A stretch of DNA of 64,000 bases, taken from contig NC_023065.1 in the NCBI RefSeq assembly GCF_000513295.1, forward strand, positions 3,332,501 to 3,396,500, read 5' to 3'. Positions 9,141 to 17,825 of the stretch are shown here, one piece after another. Source of the stretch: Magnetospirillum gryphiswaldense MSR-1 v2. Lineage in GTDB: Bacteria; Pseudomonadota; Alphaproteobacteria; Rhodospirillales; Magnetospirillaceae. Both the position numbers and the translations under genes were made by a program. The first letter of the stretch is position 1; each line of letters begins with the position of its first letter. A model generated the notes under the pieces. That model was not told the DNA's origin, ran no database searches, and saw only the letters and a program-made list of their open reading frames with translations.

Positions 9141-9359
9141 TCAATGCACGCTGACCGGTTCCAACTCGTGCTGGATGATGGCGGCAAAGGCCAGATCGCG
9201 GCTGGGGGCGACGCCGATGGCGGTGCCGTCGGCGGAATGGATGGTCCAGCTGACCTGACTGTTTTCGACCACGCGCTTGACGAAAGCCAGTTCAGGCATG
9301 CCCCAGGAGGCGAAATCGGAAGCGCTCATGGGATAGAGCAGGGTGGAAAGGTCTTGCAT
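9141..9359 (-). CDS. DUF1150 family protein
   Basis: 72 aa, full length for the family. The sequence (LGMP-like ASWGMPELAFVKRV, then the strand VSWTIHSADGTAIGVA and DLAFAAIIQHEL) is the DUF1150 signature. It starts 11 bp after the stop of the hsp20 gene, and the pair hsp20-DUF1150 recurs in alphaproteobacteria, so it is probably co-induced by heat. Function is unknown; a role near chaperones is inferred from context only. Confidence 0.88.
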   Translation of the reverse strand: MQDLSTLLYPMSASDFASWGMPELAFVKRVVENSQVSWTIHSADGTAIGVAPSRDLAFAAIIQHELEPVSVH

Positions 9360-9370
9360 GGTCGTACCTC

Positions 9371-9877
9371 CTATTGGCCGGTTCTCGGTCGGGAGCGCAC
9401 GGAACGGACATCTTCGTCCGCCACGTCGATGGTGCGGGGGCCGGCGACCCGGTCACTGCCCACACTGGCGCCGTTGATGGGGATGGTCTTCACCCTGGGT
9501 TCAGGGCGGGGTCGGTACAGGTCGATATGCAGCAGGCCGTTGTCCAAGGTGGCGGATTGCACCTCGATACCCTCGGCCAGCACGAAGGCGCGTTGAAACT
9601 GACGGGCGGCGATGCCGCGATGCAGAAAAATACGCGACGGGTCATCCTCGGCCTGACGGCCGCGGATGATCAATTGGTTGTCTTCCAGACCCACCGCCAG
9701 ATCATCCATGGAAAAGCCGGCCACCGCCAAGGTGATGCGCAGGCCGTTTTCACCGATCTGTTCGATGTTGTAGGGGGGATAGCCTTCACCCTGACTTTTG
9801 GCGACGCGGTCGAGCACGCGCTCGAAATGGTCGAAACCCAACAAGAGCGGGCTGTTGAAGGCGGACATGCGGCTCAT
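9371..9877 (-). CDS. small heat-shock protein, Hsp20/alpha-crystallin family
   Basis: 168 aa. The ATG at 9877 follows a strong GAGGAGGAGA site. The alpha-crystallin domain spans ~35-135 (YNIEQIGENGLRITLAVAGF ... DNQLIIRGRQ ... FQRAFVLAEGIEVQSATLDNGLLHIDL), opening with the MSRMSAFNSPLLLGFDHFER type N-terminus typical of IbpA-like proteins. It holds unfolding proteins for refolding by DnaK/ClpB. The C-terminal tail is longer than usual. The leader carries a thermometer-like structure and DUF1150 follows directly. Confidence 0.95.
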   Translation of the reverse strand: MSRMSAFNSPLLLGFDHFERVLDRVAKSQGEGYPPYNIEQIGENGLRITLAVAGFSMDDLAVGLEDNQLIIRGRQAEDDPSRIFLHRGIAARQFQRAFVLAEGIEVQSATLDNGLLHIDLYRPRPEPRVKTIPINGASVGSDRVAGPRTIDVADEDVRSVRSRPRTGQ

Positions 9878-9881
9878 GGTA

Positions 9882-9993
9882 TCTCCTCCTCTGGGGTGAG
9901 CGAGAGAGTGCTGAAATCTGGGCCCGTCATTCGGCGCCCGGTTCGGCGGCCCCTCCCCGTCAGGGGAAACCGGCACCGCCTTGATCTCATATG
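9882..9993 (-). promoter_or_regulatory. ROSE-like RNA thermometer in the hsp20 leader
   Basis: In the transcript, UCUCUCGCUC (9907-9898) can pair with the Shine-Dalgarno stretch GAGGAGGAGA (9891-9882) over a 6-nt loop: eight pairs, one C/A mismatch and one G/G mismatch. UCGCU matches the conserved U(U/C)GCU box of ROSE elements, where a G-G contact opposite the ribosome-binding site is characteristic. Upstream, the leader folds further: a GGTGCCGGTT / AACCGGGCGCC stem encloses a CCCC-TGA-CGGG hairpin. Known ROSE elements precede alphaproteobacterial hsp20 genes. Confidence 0.7.
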
Positions 9994-10019
9994 TTGGATG
10001 ATAATCCCGCCTCGTCAAG
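9988..10019 (-). promoter_or_regulatory. putative heat-shock (RpoH-type) promoter of hsp20
   Basis: CTTGAC (10019-10014) is followed after 16 bp by CCAACATAT (9997-9989). The -35 agrees with RpoH boxes (CTTGAA); the -10 is an imperfect CCCATnT type. The position would give a leader of about 100 nt containing the thermometer. Confidence 0.4.
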
Positions 10020-10029
10020 ATTCCGTGAA

Positions 10030-12555
10030 TCATTCCTGCCGCAAAGCCGGCGCGGCGGGCAGGCGCAGGGCGGCGAAAGCCCCGGCAAAACCGGCGGCCA
10101 GGGCAGCGGTGATGCAGATGGCCAAGGTGGCCATGGTCAGGCCGGGCAAGAACACCCATTCGCCGCGCATGACATGGACGATGATCGCCCACGACGCCAC
10201 ACTGCCGAACAGGGCCGCCGACAGGCCGGTAACGGCGCCGATCAGCGAGAATTCCAGCATCCACGCCCGCCACAGCTCGCCCCGGGTGGCGCCCAGCACC
10301 TTCAGGATCACCGCTTCGCGCACCCGGCGGCGATGACCCGCCATCACCGCCCCGGCCAAGACCAGGGCACCGGCGGCCAGGGTGACCAAGCCGGCCAGCC
10401 GTACCGCCAGATCGGCATGGGCGATCATGGCGCGCACCTGGGTCAGGGCTTCCTTGACGCGGATGGCCGAGACGTTGGGTAGGGCATCGCTGACCGCCTT
10501 TTCCACCCGGGCTTCATCCGCTTCGTCGGCATGAACGGTGGCGATGTGGATGAAGGGAGCGCCGGCCAGGGCGTTGGGCGACAGGATCAGGGCAAAATTC
10601 ATGTTGAGACTGGTCCATTCCACCTGACGCAGACTGGCCACTTTCAAAGTCAGTTCGCGCCCCAGGATGTTCAGGCCCAGGCTGTCGCCCAGCTTGAGGC
10701 CCAGACCCTTGGCCAGACCGGCATCCACCGAGACCAGCGGCGGCCCGGCATGATCGGCGGGCCACCACGTGCCGGCCTGCAAGACGGTGTGCGGCGGCTG
10801 GCTGGCGGCGGCGGTCAGGCCGCGATCGCCGCGCAAGGCCCATTGCACCTCGGGCGCCACCTGGGCGGCGTCGATGGCCTGGCCGTTCAACTGGGTGATG
10901 CGACCGCGCACCATGGGGGCTTTTTCGACGCTGGCGGCGGGGGCAACCGCCGTGATGATGGTGTCGAATTGGTCGCTTTGATCCGGTTGCAGGTCGATGA
11001 AATAGAAGCTGGGGGCGCGGGCCGGCAGGGTCTGGCCGAACTGGCGGGCCAGATTGCCCTCGATCAGGGCGATGGTCACCAGCACGGTCAACCCCAGGCC
11101 CAGCGACAGCACCATGGACACCACCGCCGAGCCGGGGCGGTGCAGATTGGCCAGGGCGACGCGGGCGGTGGGCCGGGCCATCAGACCGCGACGGCGTTTG
11201 GTCGCCAAGGCGGCGGCGCGCGACAAGGCCCAGGCCAGCAGGCGGAACAGGCCCAGCAAGGCGATGGCGGCGGCGACGAAAATGGCGGCGATATCGCGGC
11301 GGTCGGCGGCGATGACGGCAAGCGCGGCCAAAGCGGCGGCGGTCGTCACCAGCACCACCAGCAACCAGCCTTGCGGACGGGTGGCAAGCGGGCTGGCCGC
11401 TTGGCGGAACAAGGCGGTGGCCGGCACGCGGGCGGCTTGCGCCAGCGGCCACAGGGCGAAGGTCAGGGCGGTCAGGGCGCCGAAAGCGGCGGCGATGGTC
11501 AGGGGCAGCGGATAAAGCCCGACCCGCGCGGCCAGCGGCAAAGCATCGCCGGCCACCTGAACCAAGACCCAGGGGGCGGCGGCGCCCAAAAGCAGACCGA
11601 TCACAATGCCCAGGGCGGACAACCCGCCGACCAGCAGCCCATAGATCAGACCGATCTGGCGGCTGGGGGCGCCCAGCGCCTTGAAGATGGCGATATGGGC
11701 CAGCTTGCCGTCGAGATAGGCCTTGACCGCGTTGGCGATGCCGATGCCGCCGACCAGCAGGGCGGTCAGCCCGACCAGGGTGAGGAAGGCGGCCAGATTG
11801 TCGAGCAGACGGTCGAGGCCGGGGGCGGCCTCGGTCAGGTCGCGCCAGCTCCATGGCGCATCGGGGAAGGCATGGGCCAGATCGGCTTTCAGTCGGGCGG
11901 CATCGCTGCCGGGGGACAGGGCCAGCCGTGCCCCCCAGCGGATCAGACTGCCCGGCTGGATTAGCCCGGTTTCGCTGACCGCCTGATGGGATACCAGCAG
12001 GCGCGGACCAAAGGACAGGGCGTTGGCGACGCGGTCGGGCTCGGCGGTGAGGATAGCGCGGATCTCGACGCGGATGGCCCCCACCTGCACCTGCTGGCCG
12101 ATGGCGACGCCCAGGGCGTCCAGCAGATGTGGATCGGCGGCGGCGCCCCAAACACCCTCTTGCTGACGCAACATCTCGGTCAGGGGCAAGGGCGGCTGGG
12201 TGACCAGGGTGCCGGCCAGGGGATAGAGATCATCGACACCCTTAAGCTCGACCAGCCGGCGGGCATCGCCGGCCCGCGCCATGGCCCGCATGTCGGACAC
12301 TTCCGAGACGGTGGCGAAACGGGAGAGAAAGGCCCGTTGCTCAGGGGTGATCGGCACATAGGACTGGCGCAATTCGATGTCGCCGCCCAACAGGGCGCGG
12401 GCATCCTCGGACAGCGCCTGATGGAACGACGCCTTCAACGAGCCCGAAGCGGCGATGGCCGCCACCCCCAAGGCCAGACAGGCGACCAGGATGCGAAAAC
12501 CCTTGAGCCCGCCGCGCAATTCCCGGCGGGCGAAGCGGGCGGCGATGGCGATCAC
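10030..12555 (-). CDS. ybbP: ABC transporter permease, FtsX/YbbP type
   Basis: 841 aa, with two FtsX repeats of the YbbP class: an N-terminal helix, a large periplasmic domain, four helices around 260-400, a middle pair, a second periplasmic domain and three C-terminal helices (LAGLVTLAAGALVLAGAVMA, then two more). The start overlaps the YbbA ATPase stop by 4 bp. The YbbA-YbbP pair next to TesA is a conserved arrangement; the complex is thought to act in envelope/lipid-related export. The substrate is not known. Confidence 0.92.
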   Translation of the reverse strand: MIAIAARFARRELRGGLKGFRILVACLALGVAAIAASGSLKASFHQALSEDARALLGGDIELRQSYVPITPEQRAFLSRFATVSEVSDMRAMARAGDARRLVELKGVDDLYPLAGTLVTQPPLPLTEMLRQQEGVWGAAADPHLLDALGVAIGQQVQVGAIRVEIRAILTAEPDRVANALSFGPRLLVSHQAVSETGLIQPGSLIRWGARLALSPGSDAARLKADLAHAFPDAPWSWRDLTEAAPGLDRLLDNLAAFLTLVGLTALLVGGIGIANAVKAYLDGKLAHIAIFKALGAPSRQIGLIYGLLVGGLSALGIVIGLLLGAAAPWVLVQVAGDALPLAARVGLYPLPLTIAAAFGALTALTFALWPLAQAARVPATALFRQAASPLATRPQGWLLVVLVTTAAALAALAVIAADRRDIAAIFVAAAIALLGLFRLLAWALSRAAALATKRRRGLMARPTARVALANLHRPGSAVVSMVLSLGLGLTVLVTIALIEGNLARQFGQTLPARAPSFYFIDLQPDQSDQFDTIITAVAPAASVEKAPMVRGRITQLNGQAIDAAQVAPEVQWALRGDRGLTAAASQPPHTVLQAGTWWPADHAGPPLVSVDAGLAKGLGLKLGDSLGLNILGRELTLKVASLRQVEWTSLNMNFALILSPNALAGAPFIHIATVHADEADEARVEKAVSDALPNVSAIRVKEALTQVRAMIAHADLAVRLAGLVTLAAGALVLAGAVMAGHRRRVREAVILKVLGATRGELWRAWMLEFSLIGAVTGLSAALFGSVASWAIIVHVMRGEWVFLPGLTMATLAICITAALAAGFAGAFAALRLPAAPALRQE

Positions 12556-13235
12556 GACGCCACCCGACCATCGGCCAGACGCACCACGCGGTCGCAGCGC
12601 GCCGCCAAGGCCGGGTCATGGGTCACCAGCACCAGGGTGGAGCCATGGCGCTGATGCAGATCGAACATCAAGTCAGTGATATCGGCGCCGGTGGCGCCGT
12701 CCAGATTGCCGGTGGGCTCGTCGGCCAGCAACAGGCGCGGGCGGGCGATGACGGCGCGGGCCAGGGCGACGCGCTGTTGCTCGCCGCCGGACATCTGGCC
12801 GGGATAATGATCCAGCCGATGGCCCAGACCCACCGCTCGCAATTCGGCCTCGGCCCGGTCGAGGGCGTCAGGGATTCCGGCCAGTTCCAGCGGCACGGCG
12901 ACGTTTTCCAAGGCGGTCATGGTCGGGATCAGTTGAAACGACTGGAAGACGATGCCCACGTGGTCGCGGCGCATGCGGGCCAATTGATCCTCGCTCAGGG
13001 CGGTCAGATCATGGCCGGCCACCTGCACTTCACCGCCGCTGGCTTGCTCCAACCCGCCCAGCACCATCAGCAGCGACGACTTGCCCGAGCCCGACGGACC
13101 GACGATGCCGATGGTCTCGCCATCGTTCACCTCCAGGTCGATGCCACGCAAGACGTTGACCTGACCGGCCAAGCTCGCCAAGTTGAGGGTGACGCCGCGC
13201 AATCGGATCAGCGGCTGGCTATGGGAACTGGACAT
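12552..13235 (-). CDS. ybbA: ABC transporter ATP-binding protein, YbbA/LolD type
   Basis: 227 aa from the ATG at 13235 ([14 protein letters not shown]). Walker A is GPSGSGKSS, the signature motif [14 protein letters not shown], Walker [13 protein letters not shown] and the H-loop VTHDP, in the MacB/LolD subfamily. It energises the YbbP permease encoded immediately downstream. Its start codon overlaps that of the divergent tesA at a CATG, so each gene's promoter must lie in the other's 5' coding region unless a start further in is used. An ATG at 13253 is an alternative. Confidence 0.93.
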   Translation of the reverse strand: MSSSHSQPLIRLRGVTLNLASLAGQVNVLRGIDLEVNDGETIGIVGPSGSGKSSLLMVLGGLEQASGGEVQVAGHDLTALSEDQLARMRRDHVGIVFQSFQLIPTMTALENVAVPLELAGIPDALDRAEAELRAVGLGHRLDHYPGQMSGGEQQRVALARAVIARPRLLLADEPTGNLDGATGADITDLMFDLHQRHGSTLVLVTHDPALAARCDRVVRLADGRVAS

Positions 13236-13878
13236 GCGGCGCAGGTCTTTCATCAAGAAATCATTGGTCGCATATGGCGCGCTGGCCTTCATTGTCAACG
13301 TGAGCCCAGCCAGGGCGGCCCCGGTCACCTTGTTGGCCCTGGGTGATTCGCTCACCGTCGGCTACGGCTTGCCGGCGGCGGAAGCCTTTCCCGTGCAACT
13401 GGAGGCGGCGTTGAAAGCCAAGGGCCGCGACGTCCGCGTCGTCAATGCCGGGGTGTCGGGCGACACCTCCGCCGGCGGCTTGGCCCGGCTGGACTGGGCC
13501 TTGGCCGACAAGCCGCAGACGGCCATCGTCGCCCTGGGCGCCAATGACGGCCTGCGCGGCTTGGACACCAACCGCCTGCGCGCCAATCTGGATGCCATCA
13601 TCGCCAAGCTGCAAGGCGCCGGGGTGAAGGTGCTGCTGGCCGGCATGGAAGCGCCGCCCAATCTCGGCCCCGAATACGGCCAGGCCTTCCGCGCCGCTTA
13701 TACCCAGGTGGCCAAGGATCGCGGCGTGGCGCTGTATCCGTTCTTTCTCGATGGCGTCGCCGCCAATCCGGCGCTGAACCAGAAAGACGGCCTGCACCCC
13801 ACCGGGGCCGGGGTGGCGGTGATGGTGGGGCGCATGCTGCCCATGGTGGAAAAGCTGTTGGATCAGGTGCGGCCATGA
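13234..13878 (+). CDS. tesA: multifunctional acyl-CoA thioesterase I / lysophospholipase-like arylesterase (SGNH)
   Basis: 214 aa. Residues 1-28 are a signal peptide ([20 protein letters not shown], then VNVSPARA), with a twin Arg/Lys-rich start. SGNH-hydrolase blocks follow: GDSLTVGYG (Ser nucleophile), the Gly block at SGDTSAGG, GANDG (Asn) and DGLHP (Asp/His). It hydrolyses thioesters and esters in the periplasm. The start is chosen at 13234 because it gives a complete signal peptide. It is divergent from ybbA, as in many proteobacteria, and overlaps the FIST gene by 4 bp. Confidence 0.93.
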   Translation: MRRRSFIKKSLVAYGALAFIVNVSPARAAPVTLLALGDSLTVGYGLPAAEAFPVQLEAALKAKGRDVRVVNAGVSGDTSAGGLARLDWALADKPQTAIVALGANDGLRGLDTNRLRANLDAIIAKLQGAGVKVLLAGMEAPPNLGPEYGQAFRAAYTQVAKDRGVALYPFFLDGVAANPALNQKDGLHPTGAGVAVMVGRMLPMVEKLLDQVRP

Positions 13879-15002
13879 GACCGCTGTTCGTCGCCGCCCA
13901 TGCGGTGGCCGATCATTGGGGGCTGGCGGCCAAGGCCTGCCTGGAACGGGTGTCGGCGGCGGTGGGCCGGGCCAATCTGGGTATCTTGTATACGACCGAA
14001 GCCTTTGCCGCCGATCTGCCGTCGATCCTGACCTTCCTGCGCGAAACCACCCGAGTGGAAAACTGGGTGGGGGCGGCGGTGCCCGGCCTTTGCGTCGGCA
14101 ACCAGGAAATCCGCGATGGCGGCGCCATGGCGGTGATGCTGGGGCAAGTGCCGGAAGGCGCCTTCAAGCTGTTTTCCAGCACCGACGCCGCTGATTTCGC
14201 CGCCCGCCTGGGGCTGTGGGCCACTGCCAACAGCCCGTCCATCGCCCTGGTTCATGGTGATCCGCGTCATGCCGGCCTGCCGGCGCTGATCGAATCCCTG
14301 GCCGACGGCATCGGCTTTTTGACCGGCGGTCTGGTGGCGGCGGGCGACCATCCGTCGCATCTGGCCGGCAGCGTTCTGCCCGGAGCCCTGTCCGGGGTAT
14401 TGCTGGCCGAGCCGATCCAGGCGGTGGTCGGTCTTACCCAGGGCTGCACCCCCATCGGCCCGCTGCATGCGGTAACCGAGGGCTGGGCCAACGTGGTCGC
14501 CGGCCTGGATGGCAAGTCAGCGCTTGCGGTGTTCAAGGCGGAAGTGGGGGAATTGCTGGCCCGCGATCCCCGCCGCGCCGCCGGCTATATCCATGCCGCC
14601 CTGCCGGTGGAGGGATCGGACCAGGGCGATTACGTGGTGCGCACGCTGATGGGGCTGGACACCGCCCAAGGCTGGCTGGCGGTGGCCGACGACATCCATG
14701 TGGGGCAAAGGCTGATGCTGGTGCGGCGCGATCCCATCGCCGCCCAGGCCGATCTGGCTCGCATGCTCGACGATGTCTGCGGGCGCCTGCAAGGTCGGCT
14801 GCCGCTGGCGGCGATTTACGTCACCTGCACGGCGCGGGGGGAACATATGTTCGGCGAGCCGGGGGCGGAACTGGCCCAGGTGCGTCAGGCGCTGGGGCCG
14901 GCGGTGCCGCTGATCGGCTATTTCGCCAATGGCGAGATCAGCGGCCAGCGCCTGTACGGCTATACCGGGGTACTGACCGTCCTGACCGGAACGGTGCCGT
15001 GA
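13875..15002 (+). CDS. FIST domain protein (FIST N + FIST C), sensory
   Basis: 375 aa without a membrane segment. Residues ~15-195 fit FIST N and ~205-355 FIST C (GYIHAALPVEGSDQGDYVVRTLMG; C-terminal CTARGEHMFGEPGAELAQVRQ and IGYFANGEISG). FIST domains are intracellular sensor modules thought to bind small ligands and often sit near signalling genes. There is no output domain in the protein. It overlaps tesA (ATGA) upstream and thpR (GTGA) downstream, so it is translationally coupled to both. Confidence 0.88.
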   Translation: MRPLFVAAHAVADHWGLAAKACLERVSAAVGRANLGILYTTEAFAADLPSILTFLRETTRVENWVGAAVPGLCVGNQEIRDGGAMAVMLGQVPEGAFKLFSSTDAADFAARLGLWATANSPSIALVHGDPRHAGLPALIESLADGIGFLTGGLVAAGDHPSHLAGSVLPGALSGVLLAEPIQAVVGLTQGCTPIGPLHAVTEGWANVVAGLDGKSALAVFKAEVGELLARDPRRAAGYIHAALPVEGSDQGDYVVRTLMGLDTAQGWLAVADDIHVGQRLMLVRRDPIAAQADLARMLDDVCGRLQGRLPLAAIYVTCTARGEHMFGEPGAELAQVRQALGPAVPLIGYFANGEISGQRLYGYTGVLTVLTGTVP

Positions 15003-15532
15003 TCCGTCTGTTCGTCGGTCTGGCCCTACCGGCTGATCTGGCGGCACGGCTGGCGGCCTTGGCCGGCGGCATTCCCGGCGCGCGCTGGCTGGCGGCGCGC
15101 AACCTGCACGTCACCTTGCGCTTTATCGGCGAGGTCGATGAAGGCGTGGCCGAGGATCTGCACCAGCGCCTGCACGACATTCACGGACCGGCTTTTGATG
15201 TGCGCCTGGACGGCTTCGGCACTTTCGGCGGGCGCAAGCCGCGGGCGTTGTGGGCCGGTGTCGCCGCCCATCCCGAACTGGACTCGTTGCAAAGCCGGAT
15301 CGAACAGGCGGCGCGCGATGTCGGGCTGGAGGCCGAGAGCCGAAAATTCACCCCCCACGTCACCCTGGCCTGGCTGAAAGCGGCCCCACCCGAGCGCATC
15401 GCCGCTTTCGTCGCCCATCATTCACCCTTCACCGCCCTGCTGCCGGTCACTGGCTTTACCCTGTACCGCAGCCATCTGGGCGGCGAGGGGGCGGAGTACG
15501 AAGCCCTGGCCGAATATTTCCTCGACCACTGA
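14999..15532 (+). CDS. thpR: RNA 2',3'-cyclic phosphodiesterase (2H family)
   Basis: 177 aa, GTG start overlapping the FIST stop. The two catalytic HxTx motifs are HVTL near residue 39 and HVTL near residue 121, each on the expected strand (ARNLHVTLRFIGEV and FTPHVTLAWLK). The family opens 2',3'-cyclic phosphates on RNA ends. Length is normal. It is the third gene of the tesA-FIST-thpR unit. Confidence 0.93.
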   Translation: MIRLFVGLALPADLAARLAALAGGIPGARWLAARNLHVTLRFIGEVDEGVAEDLHQRLHDIHGPAFDVRLDGFGTFGGRKPRALWAGVAAHPELDSLQSRIEQAARDVGLEAESRKFTPHVTLAWLKAAPPERIAAFVAHHSPFTALLPVTGFTLYRSHLGGEGAEYEALAEYFLDH

Positions 15533-15571
15533 TACTTGTCGGCTTCAGGGGTTTTCTGTACCTTTGGCGCC

Positions 15572-16087
15572 ATGAAGACCATGGCCCGTCTCGCAATCCC
15601 CGCTTTTGCCGCCCTGCTTCTCGCCGGGTGCGGCAACACCACATCATTGCCGCAGACCCAGTCCGGCGACCCGCAGCAGCAGATCGATTTCGGTTTGCTG
15701 ACCGATATCCCCATTCCGTCCGGCGCCACCATGGACAACGAGCGCTCGCTGATCCTGGGCGACAAGGACCGCTGGACCGGTCGGGTGGTGATGAAGCTGT
15801 GGAAATCCTCGTCCGAGGCCACCGCCTTCTATCTCAACCAGATGCCCGCTTTCGGCTGGGAACCGATCATGGCCGCCACCTCGGGGACCAGCGTCATGTC
15901 CTATGTGCGCGCCGACCGCGCCGCCACCGTGCAGGTGGAAACCGGGTCCATGTGGGGCGCCACCGTGCGCGTCACCGTGGCCCAACGGGTGGGCACCGGC
16001 GCCACCGCGCCGGCGGCGTCATCCTATGCGCCGGCCCCGGCCCAAGGCCCGGCCCCGGTGCTGATGTCGCCGGTCTATTCCCGTTAG
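15572..16087 (+). CDS. lipoprotein, unknown function
   Basis: 171 aa. The signal peptide MKTMARLAIPAFAALLLAGC ends in a lipobox LAGC, so Cys20 is probably lipidated. The mature part has a compact alpha/beta region (VVMKLWKSSSEATAFYLNQM, then PAFGWEP) resembling uncharacterised lipoproteins in which a wing-like strand follows a FYxxxM helix, and ends in an Ala/Pro-rich tail. Its TAG stop shares TTAG with the convergent MFS gene. The domain family is not identified. Confidence 0.8.
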   Translation: MKTMARLAIPAFAALLLAGCGNTTSLPQTQSGDPQQQIDFGLLTDIPIPSGATMDNERSLILGDKDRWTGRVVMKLWKSSSEATAFYLNQMPAFGWEPIMAATSGTSVMSYVRADRAATVQVETGSMWGATVRVTVAQRVGTGATAPAASSYAPAPAQGPAPVLMSPVYSR

Positions 16088-17301
16088 GCCGGCTGCGCCG
16101 CCCGCAACGAACGGTCATTGATGGGCAGGTGCAAGATGGCGGCGACCACGCCCAGGATGGCCGTGCCCATCCACATGACGTCATAGGACAAAGTGGCATC
16201 ATAGATGATGCCGCCCAGCCACGACCCCAGGAAACTGCCGACCTGATGGGTGAAGAACACCAATCCGAACAGCATGCCCAGATAACGCGGACCGAACACG
16301 GTGGCGATCAGACCCGAGGTCGGCGGTACGGTGGACAACCACATCAAGCCCATGGAAGCAGCAAAAGCCAACAGGGTGATCTCGTTCTTCGGTCCCATGA
16401 CGAAGGCGATGGTGGCGATGGCCCGGCCCAGATAGATGAGCGACAGAACGTGCTTGGGCCGATATCTCTGCGACAGATGGCCCATGCCCCAGGTGCCCAG
16501 CACGTTGAAGGCGCCGATGACCAACAGTGCGGTGGCCCCCGCCCCCTGGCTCATACCGCACAGGGCCAGATAGCCGGGCAAATGAACGCCGATGAAGGTC
16601 ACCTGGAAACCGCAGACGAAGAAACCGGCGGCCAGCAGGCGATAGCCGGGATGGCGCCAAGCCTCGCGCAGGGCTTCCTTCATGGTCAGGTCGCCAACCA
16701 CGGTAAGCGGCGGACGCGATGCCTTTTCCCCGCGATTAAGGATAAAGGCCAGCGGGATCGAGGCCAGCGAGAATGTGGCCAAAATCCAGATGGTCTGGGT
16801 GGCGCCATAGGTGCCGATCATCCATTGCGATAACGGAATCATCGCCATCATGCCGAACGAGCCCAAGGCCTGACCGGCGCCCATGGCCACCGTGCGGTGC
16901 TGCGGGCTGACGGCGCGGCTGACCGGGCCGACGACAACGGCGAAGCTGGTGGCGGCCAAACCGAAACCGGACACCACGCCGAGGCCGATGGTGGTCATCA
17001 GCGCACCACCGCTGGCAGTCATCATCATACCGATACCGAAGGCCAGGGCGCCCAGGGCGGCGACACGGGCGGCGCCCCAACGGTCGGCGGCGGCCCCGGC
17101 GAAGGGCTGGAAAAAACCCCACATCAGGTTATGGACCGCCACCGCCAGGGAAAAAGTGGCCAACGGCCAATCACGGTCCAGCGACAACGGCCCGATCAGC
17201 AGGCCTTGCGACTGGCGCGAGCCCATGGATACGCTCATCATCGCCGCCCCCGACAGAAAGATGGTGAGGACGGCAGGAGTCAGCCAGACGGGACGGCGCA
17301 T
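16084..17301 (-). CDS. major facilitator superfamily transporter
   Basis: 405 aa with about twelve hydrophobic helices. The first cytoplasmic loop has the MFS-like AADRWGAARV after helix 2, and a conserved hydrophilic loop lies mid-protein (NRGEKASRPPLTVVGDLTMK). It resembles the oxalate/formate-antiporter/monocarboxylate class (QPFAGAAADRWG, PPTSGLIATVFGPRYLG), but the substrate cannot be read. I start at the ATG at 17301; a GTG at 17316 is an alternative. No obvious partner gene. Confidence 0.88.
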   Translation of the reverse strand: MRRPVWLTPAVLTIFLSGAAMMSVSMGSRQSQGLLIGPLSLDRDWPLATFSLAVAVHNLMWGFFQPFAGAAADRWGAARVAALGALAFGIGMMMTASGGALMTTIGLGVVSGFGLAATSFAVVVGPVSRAVSPQHRTVAMGAGQALGSFGMMAMIPLSQWMIGTYGATQTIWILATFSLASIPLAFILNRGEKASRPPLTVVGDLTMKEALREAWRHPGYRLLAAGFFVCGFQVTFIGVHLPGYLALCGMSQGAGATALLVIGAFNVLGTWGMGHLSQRYRPKHVLSLIYLGRAIATIAFVMGPKNEITLLAFAASMGLMWLSTVPPTSGLIATVFGPRYLGMLFGLVFFTHQVGSFLGSWLGGIIYDATLSYDVMWMGTAILGVVAAILHLPINDRSLRAAQPA

Positions 17302-17400
17302 GGGCGTCACTTTCACAAGCGGGGATCGGTCAGCCTGACTCTATGCCCGCTGACTTTGCCGGAGCAAACGAGAAACCATAATCGCCTTTAGTAAGAAAAA

Positions 17401-17706
17401 CTAATGCCCCAAGCCTTTGATATAGGCGGTGACATCGTCGATCTCACGCCGGTTCAGGCGGATGCCGCCCATGGGCCGGGCATGGGGTTTGGACAGGGCG
17501 GTGCGGATATCCGCCGCCGAGCGGCGAGCGGAAATGATTTGGAAACTGGGGGTGTCGGCGCGCTGGTTCATGTGGCAATCGGCACACCAGCGGGCGACGA
17601 CCTCGGCACCGTTGTCGGCGGAGGGCGGCAGGGCGTCGGCAGGGGCGAGATCCAGGAAAAAGGCCATGATCAGGCCCAGGACCGCCAGGATCGACACCGA
17701 CCGCAT
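17401..17706 (-). CDS. small c-type cytochrome, monoheme
   Basis: 101 aa. The ATG at 17706 follows GGAGAG. The signal peptide is residues 1-25 (MRSVSILAVLGLIMAFFLDL, then APADA). One heme motif, CADCH, lies near residue 41 and the likely axial Met is in ARPMGGIRLNRREIDDV, before the C-terminal helix. It is a soluble periplasmic electron carrier of class I type. It follows a hemerythrin gene and has an FNR-like box 80 bp upstream, which suggests use at low oxygen. Confidence 0.88.
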   Translation of the reverse strand: MRSVSILAVLGLIMAFFLDLAPADALPPSADNGAEVVARWCADCHMNQRADTPSFQIISARRSAADIRTALSKPHARPMGGIRLNRREIDDVTAYIKGLGH

Positions 17707-17759
17707 AGATGCTCTCCACTTGCAAAGATGGGGCGGCAGAATGGGGATTTTGCTGCGCT

Positions 17760-17781
17760 GCGGCAAGAATAAACTTGCCGC
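17760..17781 (-). other. perfect hairpin in the cytochrome c leader
   Basis: GCGGCAAG (17760-17767) and CTTGCCGC (17774-17781) form an 8-bp stem with a 6-nt AT-rich loop between the hemerythrin and cytochrome c genes. There is no T-tract on the minus strand, so it is not a standard terminator. It could be a leader structure or binding site. Confidence 0.4.
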
Positions 17782-17785
17782 CGCA

Positions 17786-17799
17786 ATGATTTTGATCAA
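17786..17799. promoter_or_regulatory. FNR/CRP-type box
   Basis: ATGATTTTGATCAA matches the FNR consensus TTGAT-N4-ATCAA at nine of ten conserved positions. It lies about 80 bp upstream of the cytochrome c start and 27 bp before the hemerythrin stop, outside that coding end only in part. Regulation by oxygen is an inference. Confidence 0.4.
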
Positions 17800-17825
17800 G
17801 AGCGAGGGCTGACCGGGCCGCGCCC

